A DNA stretch of 64,000 nt from an uncultured SAR86 cluster bacterium (GTDB lineage: Bacteria > Pseudomonadota > Gammaproteobacteria > Magnimaribacterales > D2472), in the NCBI GenBank assembly GCA_902630885.1, contig CACOWI010000006.1, positions 1 through 64,000 on the forward strand, in the 5' to 3' direction. Positions 8,228 through 16,655 of the stretch are shown one piece after another. How positions within the stretch are numbered: position 1 is the stretch's first letter; each line of letters starts with the position of its first letter. Position numbers and translations under genes: made by a program. Under the pieces are notes generated by a model. It made no database searches. It had not been told where the DNA came from and saw nothing but the letters and a program-made list of their open reading frames with translations.

Positions 8228-10036
8228 CTAAAAACCTGCTTCCCCAGATTCAATTACTTCATAATAATCTCTATCTAGAGGCACATATGTACTTTGCCCA
8301 GGTTTTTTTATAAAAACTTGATTTCCTTCAACTTTATCTAAATGATAAGCCTCTTCCCTAAGATCATTCTTTTTCAACTTAAATGTCCCGGTTGTTTCAA
8401 GTTCTTCAATTATTCTCACGAATACTGGCTGAGCATAACTGGGTAATTTTTCAGATACAAAAGACGAAAATTCTTCCCAATTGAAATCATCAAGAGCGCA
8501 ATTGAATGCAACCATACCAGCACGACCCTCACTTTTTGGGACCTTAACTCCATACACATTTGCCATATTTACATGCTCAAAGGAATTTAGAATTTCTGCT
8601 ACCTCATTAGTTGAAACATTCTCAGATTTCCATCTAAATGTATCTCCAACTCTGTCAACAAACTGGTAATGCTTTCTTCCTAATGAAAAACCCACATCCA
8701 TTGTTTTAACCAAATCCCCAGTATTAAACCAGCGATCACCTTTAACTAGAACATTTGATATTACTTTCTCTTCACTTGCTTTTTTATCTGTATAACCGTT
8801 GTAAATAGCATTTGGACCTATTTCAACAAGCAAGAGGCCGGGTTTATATTCATCAACTTCGATATATTTATTATTTTGATCTTTAACTAATTTGTCTTCG
8901 GCAACATCATATTTAAAAATCCCAACTCGAGCATTTGTCATACCAATTGTTTCATCTTTATTTAATAAATTCATGAATAAAGCATTACCTTCGCTAGCAC
9001 CATATATCTCAATAATCCTCTCAACACCAAATCTGTTTCTGAAACAATCCCATAAATCAGGCCTTAGACCATTTCCAACCATTTTTGACACTGGATTATT
9101 AACTTCTTCGTCAGAGGGCTCTTGAAAACTAAGATATCTGCAAAGCTCTCCAACATAAACAAATGCAGTAGTGTTGAATTTTTTTGCTTCTTTCCAAAAT
9201 GCCGAAGCTGAGAACTTTCTTCTTATAAATGTAGCAGCACCAACTTGAACACATGCACAAAGTCCAAGCATTAAACCTGTAGAATGATAAAGTGGTAGAC
9301 AGTTATACATACAATCAGAGCTGTCAATCCTATAACCCCCTTTTGAAATATTTACTGAGGCTGCAATAATTTTTGCATTTGGAAAAAGTGCAGCTTTTGG
9401 AACTCCAGTTGTCCCCGAAGTAAAGATATAGAAGGCTGTATCTTTTGCAGTAACATTATCAGTAATACTTAAATTACTAGATTTAGAGCTATCTAGAAGA
9501 TTTTTTAAATTTGATGCCCATTCAGGACACTCATAATCATCTCCGTCTTTAACCCAATATATGTCTGATTTATCCTTTATATTAATTTCGCCAAGCACCT
9601 CTTCAAGTGGCGAAGCAAGTTCTGCACCCACAATACACTTTTTTGAATCAGAAGAATTAATACAATGAACAAGAGGATTTCCAGTTAGACTTGTATTAAT
9701 GAGAACTCCAATGGCACCAATTTTATTCAGTGCTAAGATACTGATAATGTAGTCAGGTCTATTTTCCATAAATAGAACAACTCTGTCACTGTGAGAGACG
9801 CCATCATTAATTAGTTTATTTGCTAAGACGTTAGCTGCTTCATTTGTTTGTCTGTAAGTCCAAACTTCGTCTTCAAAGAAGATAAAATCGTTAGAACCAA
9901 ATTTTTCTGTAGTTTCTTCAAAAGAATGGGCTAGTGAAGCATTATCATCTGGACTTGGAAACTCATACCTCATTAGGGGTATGAGATATCTCAGCTCTCC
10001 CAAAACCCTAAAAAATTCAAATATTTTACTAAGCAT
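8228..10036 (-). CDS. Long/very-long-chain acyl-CoA synthetase (FATP/FadD6 type)
   Basis: An adenylate-forming enzyme that activates fatty acids or related carboxylic acids to CoA thioesters. The 602-residue protein has the AMP-binding P-loop YIFTSGTTGVPKAA, EIYGASEGN (A5), RWFNTGDL (A7) and FVDRVGDTFRWKSENVST (A8), the last being characteristic of the fatty acid transport protein/SLC27 group. The N-terminal residues LGELRYLIPLMRYEF may be a membrane-association segment. It is transcribed divergently from a saccharopine dehydrogenase-like gene across a 66-base region with a perfect 20-base palindrome, suggesting shared control. Confidence 0.93.
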   Translation of the reverse strand: MLSKIFEFFRVLGELRYLIPLMRYEFPSPDDNASLAHSFEETTEKFGSNDFIFFEDEVWTYRQTNEAANVLANKLINDGVSHSDRVVLFMENRPDYIISILALNKIGAIGVLINTSLTGNPLVHCINSSDSKKCIVGAELASPLEEVLGEINIKDKSDIYWVKDGDDYECPEWASNLKNLLDSSKSSNLSITDNVTAKDTAFYIFTSGTTGVPKAALFPNAKIIAASVNISKGGYRIDSSDCMYNCLPLYHSTGLMLGLCACVQVGAATFIRRKFSASAFWKEAKKFNTTAFVYVGELCRYLSFQEPSDEEVNNPVSKMVGNGLRPDLWDCFRNRFGVERIIEIYGASEGNALFMNLLNKDETIGMTNARVGIFKYDVAEDKLVKDQNNKYIEVDEYKPGLLLVEIGPNAIYNGYTDKKASEEKVISNVLVKGDRWFNTGDLVKTMDVGFSLGRKHYQFVDRVGDTFRWKSENVSTNEVAEILNSFEHVNMANVYGVKVPKSEGRAGMVAFNCALDDFNWEEFSSFVSEKLPSYAQPVFVRIIEELETTGTFKLKKNDLREEAYHLDKVEGNQVFIKKPGQSTYVPLDRDYYEVIESGEAGF

Positions 10037-10046
10037 CTTTTAAGTC

Positions 10047-10066
10047 AATATATTAATTAATATATT
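10047..10066. promoter_or_regulatory. Perfect 20-bp palindrome in divergent promoter
   Basis: AATATATTAATTAATATATT is an exact palindrome centred between the acyl-CoA synthetase and the saccharopine dehydrogenase-like gene. It overlaps the last base of a TATAAT box (10066-10071) reading rightward. Its place suggests an operator for both genes. Its composition is all A/T, so chance is possible in this genome. Confidence 0.45.
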
Positions 10067-10071
10067 ATAAT
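10066..10071 (+). promoter_or_regulatory. -10 box for the saccharopine dehydrogenase-like gene
   Basis: TATAAT about 31 bases before the ATG at 10103. The predicted leader of about 25 bases contains an AGGA ribosome site seven bases before the start, a normal arrangement in contrast to the leaderless starts elsewhere. Confidence 0.5.
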
Positions 10072-10102
10072 CCTCGAACACATTTTAATATAGGAAGAAA
10101 GC

Positions 10103-11275
10103 ATGAATGATCAAAAAAAGTATGATTTTGTTATATACGGTGCATCAGGATTCACAGGAAAATTAGTTGTTGAATATTCATTAGAAAAATATTTGAATCA
10201 TGAAAATATAACTTGGGCCATTGCTGGCAGAAATCTTGAAAAACTAGAAAATCTCAAAAATAAATTAAATATTCCTGATCATATTGACATTCTTCATGTT
10301 GACAGTGATGAACAAGAGTCGATAGATAGTCTTGTAACAAAAACCAAATGTGTTTTAACTACTGTTGGTCCATACCAACTTTATGGTGAAAAAATCATAA
10401 GGACATGTGTTTCCTCTGGTACTGATTATGTTGACTTATGTGGTGAGCCGGGTTGGATGCATAAAATTATTGACGAATGTTCTGATGAGGCCAATAAAAC
10501 CGGTGCAAGAATAGTATTTTCTTGTGGGTTTGATAGTATTCCTTTTGATTTAGGTGTTTTATTTGTTCAAAAGGAAACAAAATCGAACATCAATAAATAT
10601 GCTCCTTATGTTAGAGGTCGTGTTAGAGCGATGAATGGAGAGTTTTCAGGAGGGACTGCAGCTTCGATGAAAGCTACAATGTCATCACTCAAGTCAAATC
10701 CTGAACTTTTAAATGTGCTTATTAATCCACATGCATTATGTGAAGGACATCAGGGAGCACAACAAGATGATGATACAAAACCAAAATTTGACGAAGAATT
10801 GGATCTATGGGTAGCTCCATTTTTTATGGCTCCAATAAATACAAAAAATATTCACAGATCTAATAAACTTTTAAATCACATTTACGGCAAAGATTTTCGT
10901 TATAACGAGATGTGGATAATGGGACCTGGTGAGGAGGGCAAGAAAGCAGCAGAAACCATTGCAACGGCTAATCCAATAGGTGGTGAAGATGCGCCAAAGC
11001 CAGGTGAAGGCCCTTCAAGAGAAAAAAGAGAAAATGGTAATTATGATATTTTATTTTGTGCAGATGTTGATGGGGAAGTATTTAAGGCATCTGTGTCTGG
11101 TGATATGGATCCCGGATATGGTTCAACATCGAAAATGATTACTGAGAGTGCTATATGTCTTGTAAAAGAGTGCCAGCATTTGACTGGAGGAATTTATACA
11201 CCTGCTGCATCAATGGGTGAAAAATTAATAAAAAGGCTTGAAGACAATGCTGGATTGAGCTTTAAGATTGAGTAG
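10103..11275 (+). CDS. Saccharopine dehydrogenase-like / trans-acting enoyl reductase family oxidoreductase
   Basis: A 390-residue protein with N-terminal Rossmann motif YGASGFTGKLVVEY (residues 13-26), TTVGPYQLYGE and YVDLCGEPGW. These are hallmarks of the saccharopine dehydrogenase-like family that includes mycobacterial trans-acting enoyl reductases and eukaryotic SCCPDH. No lysine-pathway genes are nearby. The partner across the divergent promoter is an acyl-CoA synthetase, so a role in lipid reduction is plausible but inferred. The stop is two bases from the convergent gene. Confidence 0.85.
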   Translation: MNDQKKYDFVIYGASGFTGKLVVEYSLEKYLNHENITWAIAGRNLEKLENLKNKLNIPDHIDILHVDSDEQESIDSLVTKTKCVLTTVGPYQLYGEKIIRTCVSSGTDYVDLCGEPGWMHKIIDECSDEANKTGARIVFSCGFDSIPFDLGVLFVQKETKSNINKYAPYVRGRVRAMNGEFSGGTAASMKATMSSLKSNPELLNVLINPHALCEGHQGAQQDDDTKPKFDEELDLWVAPFFMAPINTKNIHRSNKLLNHIYGKDFRYNEMWIMGPGEEGKKAAETIATANPIGGEDAPKPGEGPSREKRENGNYDILFCADVDGEVFKASVSGDMDPGYGSTSKMITESAICLVKECQHLTGGIYTPAASMGEKLIKRLEDNAGLSFKIE

Positions 11276-11277
11276 AT

Positions 11278-11667
11278 TTATAACTCGCCTTTATCTCTTA
11301 ATTTTGCCCTTATTTTTGTTGCACTTATAGATGAAATTTCTTCGTCAAAAACCTCTTCCTCAAAAACATAGCCGACACCTCTGCCATAGGTGATATTTGT
11401 AATATTAGGAACAAGCATAATTTCATAATGTATTCCTTTTTCGAACCCGTCTTTTCTTAAACTTTCTTCAATATTAGAGCAAACCATATCCCAAGAAAAA
11501 GGATTGTCATTTTGACCATCTCCTCCTGATGAGCCCTCGACATCTCTGACTTGGATTATTACTTGACCTGTTTTTTTAATACATCTTTTAAAAAGTTCTT
11601 GATGACCCTTATGCCACGGCTGCCATCTTCCTAGCATTTGAACTGTAGGCTTTTTCCAATCAAACAT
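11278..11667 (-). CDS. HIGH-type nucleotidyltransferase (cytidylyltransferase-like)
   Basis: A 129-residue protein with GRWQPWHKGHQ (the HxGH nucleotide-binding motif) near the N-terminus and ISATKIR (the ISxTxxR motif) at the end, which define the cytidylyl/adenylyltransferase superfamily. Similar small proteins, often called cytidyltransferase, occur in marine T4-like phages and pelagic bacteria; that comparison is from memory. It is the last gene of a three-gene set, overlapping the kinase gene by eight bases. The substrate is unknown, and transfer of CMP or AMP to a sugar phosphate or alcohol phosphate is the likeliest reaction. Confidence 0.82.
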   Translation of the reverse strand: MFDWKKPTVQMLGRWQPWHKGHQELFKRCIKKTGQVIIQVRDVEGSSGGDGQNDNPFSWDMVCSNIEESLRKDGFEKGIHYEIMLVPNITNITYGRGVGYVFEEEVFDEEISSISATKIRAKLRDKGEL

Positions 11668-12070
11668 TTTTCAAAATTTCCTCAGCAATTGTGTAATGAT
11701 TTGTATCATTCATTTCTGTTACTTTAAAGTCTACATTTTCTGGTTTTTCAAACATTTTATTAGTATCTTCATATCTTCCGGATTTAATTGTATCCATCCA
11801 GATTGTGATATCTGGATCAAAATTACTTTTTGTTTTAAATGTTGGACAAACAAAATCACATATCACTATTCTTCCATGTTTTTTTTCAAAATCAGCTAAG
11901 CTCTTCATTCTAAGGCTCTGTCTAATTCTTCCATCTGTTGAAAAATCCCAATCATTTGCCATTTCTCTTACCTTGTCAGCGTTATACCATGCTGCTTTTA
12001 GAATTGGTTGCATTCTTTCAGCTAAATAAGTTTTGCCACTTCCAGGTAAGCCCATTATCAATATTTTCAT
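11660..12070 (-). CDS. P-loop kinase, adenylylsulfate kinase-like
   Basis: A 136-residue P-loop protein starting MKILIMGLPGSGKTYLAERM, with Walker A GLPGSGKT at residues 6-13. The layout WYNADKVREMAND resembles APS kinases and related small kinases, and the DFVCPTF segment lies where the acceptor site would be. It is short for a full APS kinase and no sulfate-activation genes (cysN, cysD) are nearby, so the real substrate may differ. The ATG at 12070 overlaps the upstream stop by one base (TAATG); an in-frame start seven codons earlier is less likely. Confidence 0.8.
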   Translation of the reverse strand: MKILIMGLPGSGKTYLAERMQPILKAAWYNADKVREMANDWDFSTDGRIRQSLRMKSLADFEKKHGRIVICDFVCPTFKTKSNFDPDITIWMDTIKSGRYEDTNKMFEKPENVDFKVTEMNDTNHYTIAEEILKNV

Positions 12071-13173
12071 TATCTCTTTTTTGTAATACAAAATAATTCA
12101 TTTTTGAATTGTATTTCACGAAAACTTTCTATAGTTCTTTTTACTTTATTTTGCAGTCTTGGATTTTTTTCCAATTTCATTATATCTTTCTCTGGTATTT
12201 GTCCAACATAAAGTATGTTTGCCCACTTTGCATCTGTATTATGGCCAAATAATTCTGTAACTGTTTGGTCTGGCGCTTTTTTAAATTTAAAAAAATAACT
12301 TGATGGTTTTGAATAATTGTAAATATTATTTACGCCAAATTGATTATCTTTTAAGTACTCAATAACATCTTTTGCATTATTTGGAAAAGCTTCCTTGTCT
12401 TTAAATGCTAATTTTAGAACTTTTTGAATTGACTCACCTCCACATGAATGAGTTATTAAAAGCTTTCCAGATTTATTTAAAAGCCTCATCAATGGACCAA
12501 TAACATTATTAACTTTTGCTTTAACTGATGAAGCAGCTCTATATGCCTGAGAAGCAATAATTAAATCATAATTATTATTTTTGTAGTCATTTTTCAGAAA
12601 TTGCTTTAGATGTCTTTCATTATCTTTTCTATAAATTCTTATAATGCATGGATTAGAGTATGATGTTCTACCTTTATTATCTATTTCTATACCCCAATAT
12701 TTTTTTATAAAATTGCTAAGAGAAATTCCTGATATTTGATCATTAAAATCAAAAGAGTTGTCACTTTTAAGAACAAGATTAAATTCCTTTATTTTTTTAT
12801 TTTTGATCTTTTTTGAGCTTTCAATCAGTCCTAATTCAGAAAATTTAACGTTTGTCATGGTTATTAGTAAATTAGGATGCTCAACGAATCTGTCAGGCAT
12901 TTTTTCTAATGTATTTTTTAGATCTTCATAGCTTATTTCCTTTCCAGTTATTAAAAGAGAAGTATATGGGTGATATCTATGGAAGCTTTTGATTATGTTT
13001 GATTTAATTGTTCCGTCACCTGTACCAGCATCAAGAATTCTTAGATAAGATTTATTTTGTGTAAGATTGCGAATGTAAGGATAGATCTTTTTTGAAATTG
13101 CTTTTTTTTCCCCAGTATTTTGAATAAATGAGAGATATTTCAATCTATCATCAAAAAATCTTTTTTTACCCAT
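12070..13173 (-). CDS. SAM-dependent methyltransferase-like protein of unknown specificity
   Basis: A 367-residue protein with LRILDAGTGDGTIKSNI at residues 43-59, the SAM-binding motif I of class I methyltransferases. Later come NYDLIIASQAYRAAS (motif IV region) and LMRLLNKSGKLLITHSCGG (post-motif strand), so the fold is well supported. A large insert of about 100 residues rich in Lys, Ile and Asn lies between the motifs and is not one I recognise. A clear AGGGG ribosome site six bases upstream supports the start. It heads the cassette with the kinase and the nucleotidyltransferase. Confidence 0.75.
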   Translation of the reverse strand: MGKKRFFDDRLKYLSFIQNTGEKKAISKKIYPYIRNLTQNKSYLRILDAGTGDGTIKSNIIKSFHRYHPYTSLLITGKEISYEDLKNTLEKMPDRFVEHPNLLITMTNVKFSELGLIESSKKIKNKKIKEFNLVLKSDNSFDFNDQISGISLSNFIKKYWGIEIDNKGRTSYSNPCIIRIYRKDNERHLKQFLKNDYKNNNYDLIIASQAYRAASSVKAKVNNVIGPLMRLLNKSGKLLITHSCGGESIQKVLKLAFKDKEAFPNNAKDVIEYLKDNQFGVNNIYNYSKPSSYFFKFKKAPDQTVTELFGHNTDAKWANILYVGQIPEKDIMKLEKNPRLQNKVKRTIESFREIQFKNELFCITKKR

Positions 13174-13278
13174 GTTATGCCCCTAATTTGCTCTGTAAAT
13201 AATAATCTAAATAACATGATAATGCATTTACTCAGTTGATATTTTGAGATTAAAATAGCATTAATTTTAGGAGCACAT

Positions 13279-14424
13279 ATGTCTAAATCACCACCACTAA
13301 TTGGTATTGGAACAAGAATTAGAAAGTCACCATATTTTGATTCGAACATTAAGTATGGCGTTACTGGATTTACTGTTTATAACAAAATGTACTTACCTAC
13401 TGGATTTTCTGGACCTGAAAAAGAATATGAAAGTTTGATTAAGGATGTAACATTTGGAGATTTTGCTGCTGAAAGACAAATTGAAATTAATGGGCCTGAT
13501 GCATATAAGTTTGTAAGATATATTCAGCCGCGTAATCTTGAAAAATGCGAAATCGGATTCTGTAAGTATATTCTTTTAACTGACCAGAATGGAGGCATAA
13601 TAAATGATGCATGTTTGCTAAGATTAGAAGAAAATAAGTTTTGGATATCGCCAGGCGATGGTGACGTAATTTTATGGTTACAAGGTTTAGCAATAAATTC
13701 TAATATGGATGTTTCAATTCATGAACCTGATGCATCTCCATTACAAATAAGTGGTCCAAAATCTGGAAAATTGATTCAAAAATTATTTAATGGTGAGCAC
13801 GATGATCTTGGTTATTACAAAGCAAGACAAACTTCTTTAGACGATATACCAATGGTTATTGCAAGAACTGGTTGGAGTGGAGAGCTTAGTTATGAGCTAT
13901 ATCTTCAAAATAGAAAACTAGGCAATAAACTTTTTGATATGGTTCATGATGCTGCAGTTGAATTTAATGGTAGGGTAATTGCTCCAAATACTATAAGAAC
14001 AATTGAAGGAGGTATTTTATCTTATGGAAGTGATTTTGGTAGGGAGCATAATCCTTTTACAATTGGTTTGGGAAGATTAGTCGATGTTGATCAAGAAACT
14101 GATTTTATTGGAAAAGAAGCTTTAAAAAAGATTAAAGAAAATGGCTTAACTGAAAAACTTGTAGGTCTTGAGCTTGAAGGTGAGGCAATAAAGAAAGCGC
14201 CTGAAAATTTTTGGAGAGTTATAAATGATGATAAAAAAATTGGAAGAGTTTCAAGAGCATTCTTCTCACCAAGACTCCAAAAAAATATTGCTTTAGCAAT
14301 AGTACATATTGATTTTTCTGAGGAGGGGACTGAAATTATCGTAGAAAGTCCAAATGGTAATTATCCTGGTAAAGTTGTTAAACTTCCTTGGTTTAATGCC
14401 GACAAAGAGACTCATTTAGATTAA
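13279..14424 (+). CDS. GcvT-family aminomethyltransferase/demethylase, DmdA-like
   Basis: A 381-residue folate-dependent T-protein-fold enzyme. The start (IGIGTRIRKSPYFDSN), GFTVYNKMYLPTGF, AAERQIEINGPDA, GGIINDACLLRL and TIEGGILSYGSDF follow the plan of DMSP demethylase (DmdA) and related demethylases more closely than that of GcvT. No gcvH, gcvP or lpd is nearby, which also argues against glycine cleavage. DmdA moves a methyl group from DMSP to tetrahydrofolate; whether this protein does so is not shown. AGGAG lies just before the ATG. A CIA30-family gene follows after two bases. Confidence 0.78.
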   Translation: MSKSPPLIGIGTRIRKSPYFDSNIKYGVTGFTVYNKMYLPTGFSGPEKEYESLIKDVTFGDFAAERQIEINGPDAYKFVRYIQPRNLEKCEIGFCKYILLTDQNGGIINDACLLRLEENKFWISPGDGDVILWLQGLAINSNMDVSIHEPDASPLQISGPKSGKLIQKLFNGEHDDLGYYKARQTSLDDIPMVIARTGWSGELSYELYLQNRKLGNKLFDMVHDAAVEFNGRVIAPNTIRTIEGGILSYGSDFGREHNPFTIGLGRLVDVDQETDFIGKEALKKIKENGLTEKLVGLELEGEAIKKAPENFWRVINDDKKIGRVSRAFFSPRLQKNIALAIVHIDFSEEGTEIIVESPNGNYPGKVVKLPWFNADKETHLD

Positions 14425-14426
14425 TT

Positions 14427-14951
14427 ATGATTAAATTTAAGATATCATTATTATTACTTTTTACTTTAAATATATCCTCAATGGTTATTGATAATTTAAA
14501 TGATACTAGAGCGCGCTGGTCTGCGATTTCTGATCAAGTTATGGGAGGAATATCTGAGGTAAATTTTTACGAACTTGAAGAAAATGGTACTAAGTTTTAT
14601 AGGCTTGAAGGGGAAGTAAGTACTGCTAATAATGGTGGATTTATTCAGTCACGTGTGAATCTAAATTTAAATGTAGATGATTTCAGCGGCATAAGAATAA
14701 AAATTAAAGGTAACAATAACCAATATTTTGTGCACCTAAGAGCACCTAGAATGATGCCTTGGAATTATTATTACTCTGATTTTTATGCCAGTGATGACTG
14801 GCAAATCATTGATCTACCACTGAGCAATTTTAAATACTCAAGAAATGGAAATATTGGTATCAATGCAAACGTAATTAGATCTATTGGCCTAGTCGCATAT
14901 GGTCGAGACTTTACCGCTCAACTAGATATAGCAAATATTGAACTCTACTAA
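14427..14951 (+). CDS. CIA30-family protein, exported
   Basis: A 174-residue protein with a hydrophobic N-terminal signal segment (ISLLLLFTLNISS) followed by a single CIA30 (complex I intermediate-associated protein 30) domain. The signature RWSAISDQVMGGIS is at residues 30-43, followed by GGFIQSRVNL and IRIKIKGNNNQYFVHLR. The domain is a beta-sandwich related to carbohydrate-binding modules. In bacteria its role is unknown, and the signal segment suggests it works outside the cytosol, not in complex I assembly there. It probably shares a transcript with the DmdA-like gene. Confidence 0.82.
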   Translation: MIKFKISLLLLFTLNISSMVIDNLNDTRARWSAISDQVMGGISEVNFYELEENGTKFYRLEGEVSTANNGGFIQSRVNLNLNVDDFSGIRIKIKGNNNQYFVHLRAPRMMPWNYYYSDFYASDDWQIIDLPLSNFKYSRNGNIGINANVIRSIGLVAYGRDFTAQLDIANIELY

Positions 14952-14953
14952 TT

Positions 14954-15412
14954 GTGGTTTTTTCAAACCAAGAGCAATTATTTATGAAATCAGCTTTAAA
15001 TCTTGCAAAAGAATCTTTTGATCTTAATGAAGTTCCTGTTGGGGCAATAGTAGTAAAAGATAATAAAATAATCGGAACTGGTCGAAATGAAGTAATTTCA
15101 GATATAGATGTTAGTTCTCATGCTGAAATTAATGCTATTCGATCTGCCTCAAAATATATAAGCAATTATAGGCTCAATGATTGTACTATTTTTGTGACTC
15201 TTGAACCTTGTCATATGTGTGCAAAAGCAATCATTGATGCAAGAATAGGTGAACTAATATTTTCTACAAAAGAACCAAAAACTGGATCAATAGTTTCAAT
15301 TGATAAATTTTTAGACAATAAGTTACTTAATCATTCTGTAAATTATAGATATGGCCTTTTCGAAGAAGAGAGCTCGAACTTACTCAAAAATTTTTTTGAG
15401 GCAAGACGTTAA
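14954..15412 (+). CDS. tadA: tRNA-specific adenosine deaminase
   Basis: Deaminates adenosine 34 to inosine in tRNA-Arg(ACG). The 152-residue protein has the zinc-site motifs HAEINAI (with the proton-shuttle glutamate) and PCHMC. NEVPVGAIVV and the preceding NLAKESFDLNE helix are typical of TadA. The start is a GTG at 14954, two bases after the CIA30 stop. The gene ends in a shared TTAA with the convergent GNAT gene. Confidence 0.95.
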   Translation: MVFSNQEQLFMKSALNLAKESFDLNEVPVGAIVVKDNKIIGTGRNEVISDIDVSSHAEINAIRSASKYISNYRLNDCTIFVTLEPCHMCAKAIIDARIGELIFSTKEPKTGSIVSIDKFLDNKLLNHSVNYRYGLFEEESSNLLKNFFEARR

Positions 15413-15849
15413 TTAAAGTTTTTTTTCATTGTTGTGTGAGGAATGCCTGTATCAGATCCATTATATTTTTCAATAGTTCTATAACCTGAATTCTCATAAA
15501 ATTTAATGACATGATCTCTGGCGTTAAGAACAATATGAGTTACGTTATTTTCCTTTGCTTTGTATTCAAGAATTTCTAATATTTTTTTTCCTATACCTTG
15601 ACCTTGAAGATGTTCTTCGACGGCCATATACCTAATTTGTGCTTCCAGTTTAGAATTGAAATGTAATCTTCCACATGCAATTATTTTGTTATCTTTTATG
15701 GCTATTAGATGAAAACTGTTATCCTCAAACGAATCTTTTAATGACTCAATCGATTTGCCAAGTGGTTTTCGAAGAATTTTCCATCTGAATAGGTCATACT
15801 CTTTAAATTCATCTGGACTATAAGGACTTCTAAATTCTAGTTCACTCAT
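15409..15849 (-). CDS. GNAT-family N-acetyltransferase
   Basis: A 146-residue protein with the acetyl-CoA loop GQGIGKKILE (Q/RxxGxG/A), preceded by IRYMAVEEHLQ, the standard GNAT strand 4 and loop. NARDHVIKFYENSGY is motif B. The N-terminal DLFRWKILRKPLGKS resembles the ElaA/YjdJ-like subgroup, but the substrate is unknown. It overlaps xthA by eight bases and is the last gene of the long minus-strand run. Confidence 0.85.
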   Translation of the reverse strand: MSELEFRSPYSPDEFKEYDLFRWKILRKPLGKSIESLKDSFEDNSFHLIAIKDNKIIACGRLHFNSKLEAQIRYMAVEEHLQGQGIGKKILEILEYKAKENNVTHIVLNARDHVIKFYENSGYRTIEKYNGSDTGIPHTTMKKNFN

Positions 15850-16654
15850 TTAATTCTAACCACACTGGACAGTGATCAGATGGTTTTTCCATTGCGCGAG
15901 CATCATAATCAATTCCAACATCCTTTATTTGCTCTCTTAAGTTTTCAGATAGAAGAATATGATCTATTCTTAATCCTCTTTTAGGATTTTGATCAAACAT
16001 TCTAGATCTATAATCAAACCAAGAATAAATGGATGCTTCATTGGGATAAATTTCTCTCCATGAATCAACAAAACCCAAGCCCTTAATATTATTCCACATC
16101 TCTCTCTCTTCAGGCTGAAAAGAGGTTTTACCCTCTCTAAGCCATCTTTTTGCATTTTGTTCACCAATACCAATGTCTATATCCTCTGGCGAAACGTTAA
16201 AGTCTCCCATTATTACTAAATTTTTCTCAGTATTTTTAAGATTGGTGATATGTATACGAAGATCGCTATAAAACTTTACCTTTTTAGGAAATTTTGTTTC
16301 ATGTTTGATATTTTCGCCCTGAGGAAAATAGCCATTCATAATAATAATCTCATTATCTCCATACTTAAAAGTTGATTGTATAAATCTTTTTTGATCTTCA
16401 TCAGAATCATCTATAAAACCCTTAACAGTATTTACAGGCTTTTCTTTGCTGAGAATTGCAACGCCGTAATGTCCCTTTTGACCCCAAAATTCTGCGTGAT
16501 AGCCTATTTCATTAATAACCTCAGTTGGAAACTCAGGATCATCGACCTTGGTTTCTTGAAGACCAATAACATCTGGATCAATTGTATTTCTTAAATGTTC
16601 TATTTGATGCGGTCTTGCTCTTATGCTGTTTATGTTAAAAGATACTATTTTCAT
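15842..16654 (-). CDS. xthA: Exodeoxyribonuclease III (AP endonuclease)
   Basis: Repairs abasic sites and trims 3' ends. The 270-residue protein starts MKIVSFNINSIRARP and contains LQETKVDD (metal-binding glutamate), MNGYFPQGE, VIMGDFNVSPEDID (catalytic Asp and Asn), RIDHILLS and SDHCPVWLEL at the C-terminus with the catalytic His. All belong to the ExoIII/APE1 family. It starts one base after the end of prc on the same strand. Confidence 0.95.
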   Translation of the reverse strand: MKIVSFNINSIRARPHQIEHLRNTIDPDVIGLQETKVDDPEFPTEVINEIGYHAEFWGQKGHYGVAILSKEKPVNTVKGFIDDSDEDQKRFIQSTFKYGDNEIIIMNGYFPQGENIKHETKFPKKVKFYSDLRIHITNLKNTEKNLVIMGDFNVSPEDIDIGIGEQNAKRWLREGKTSFQPEEREMWNNIKGLGFVDSWREIYPNEASIYSWFDYRSRMFDQNPKRGLRIDHILLSENLREQIKDVGIDYDARAMEKPSDHCPVWLELNE

Positions 16655-16655
16655 A

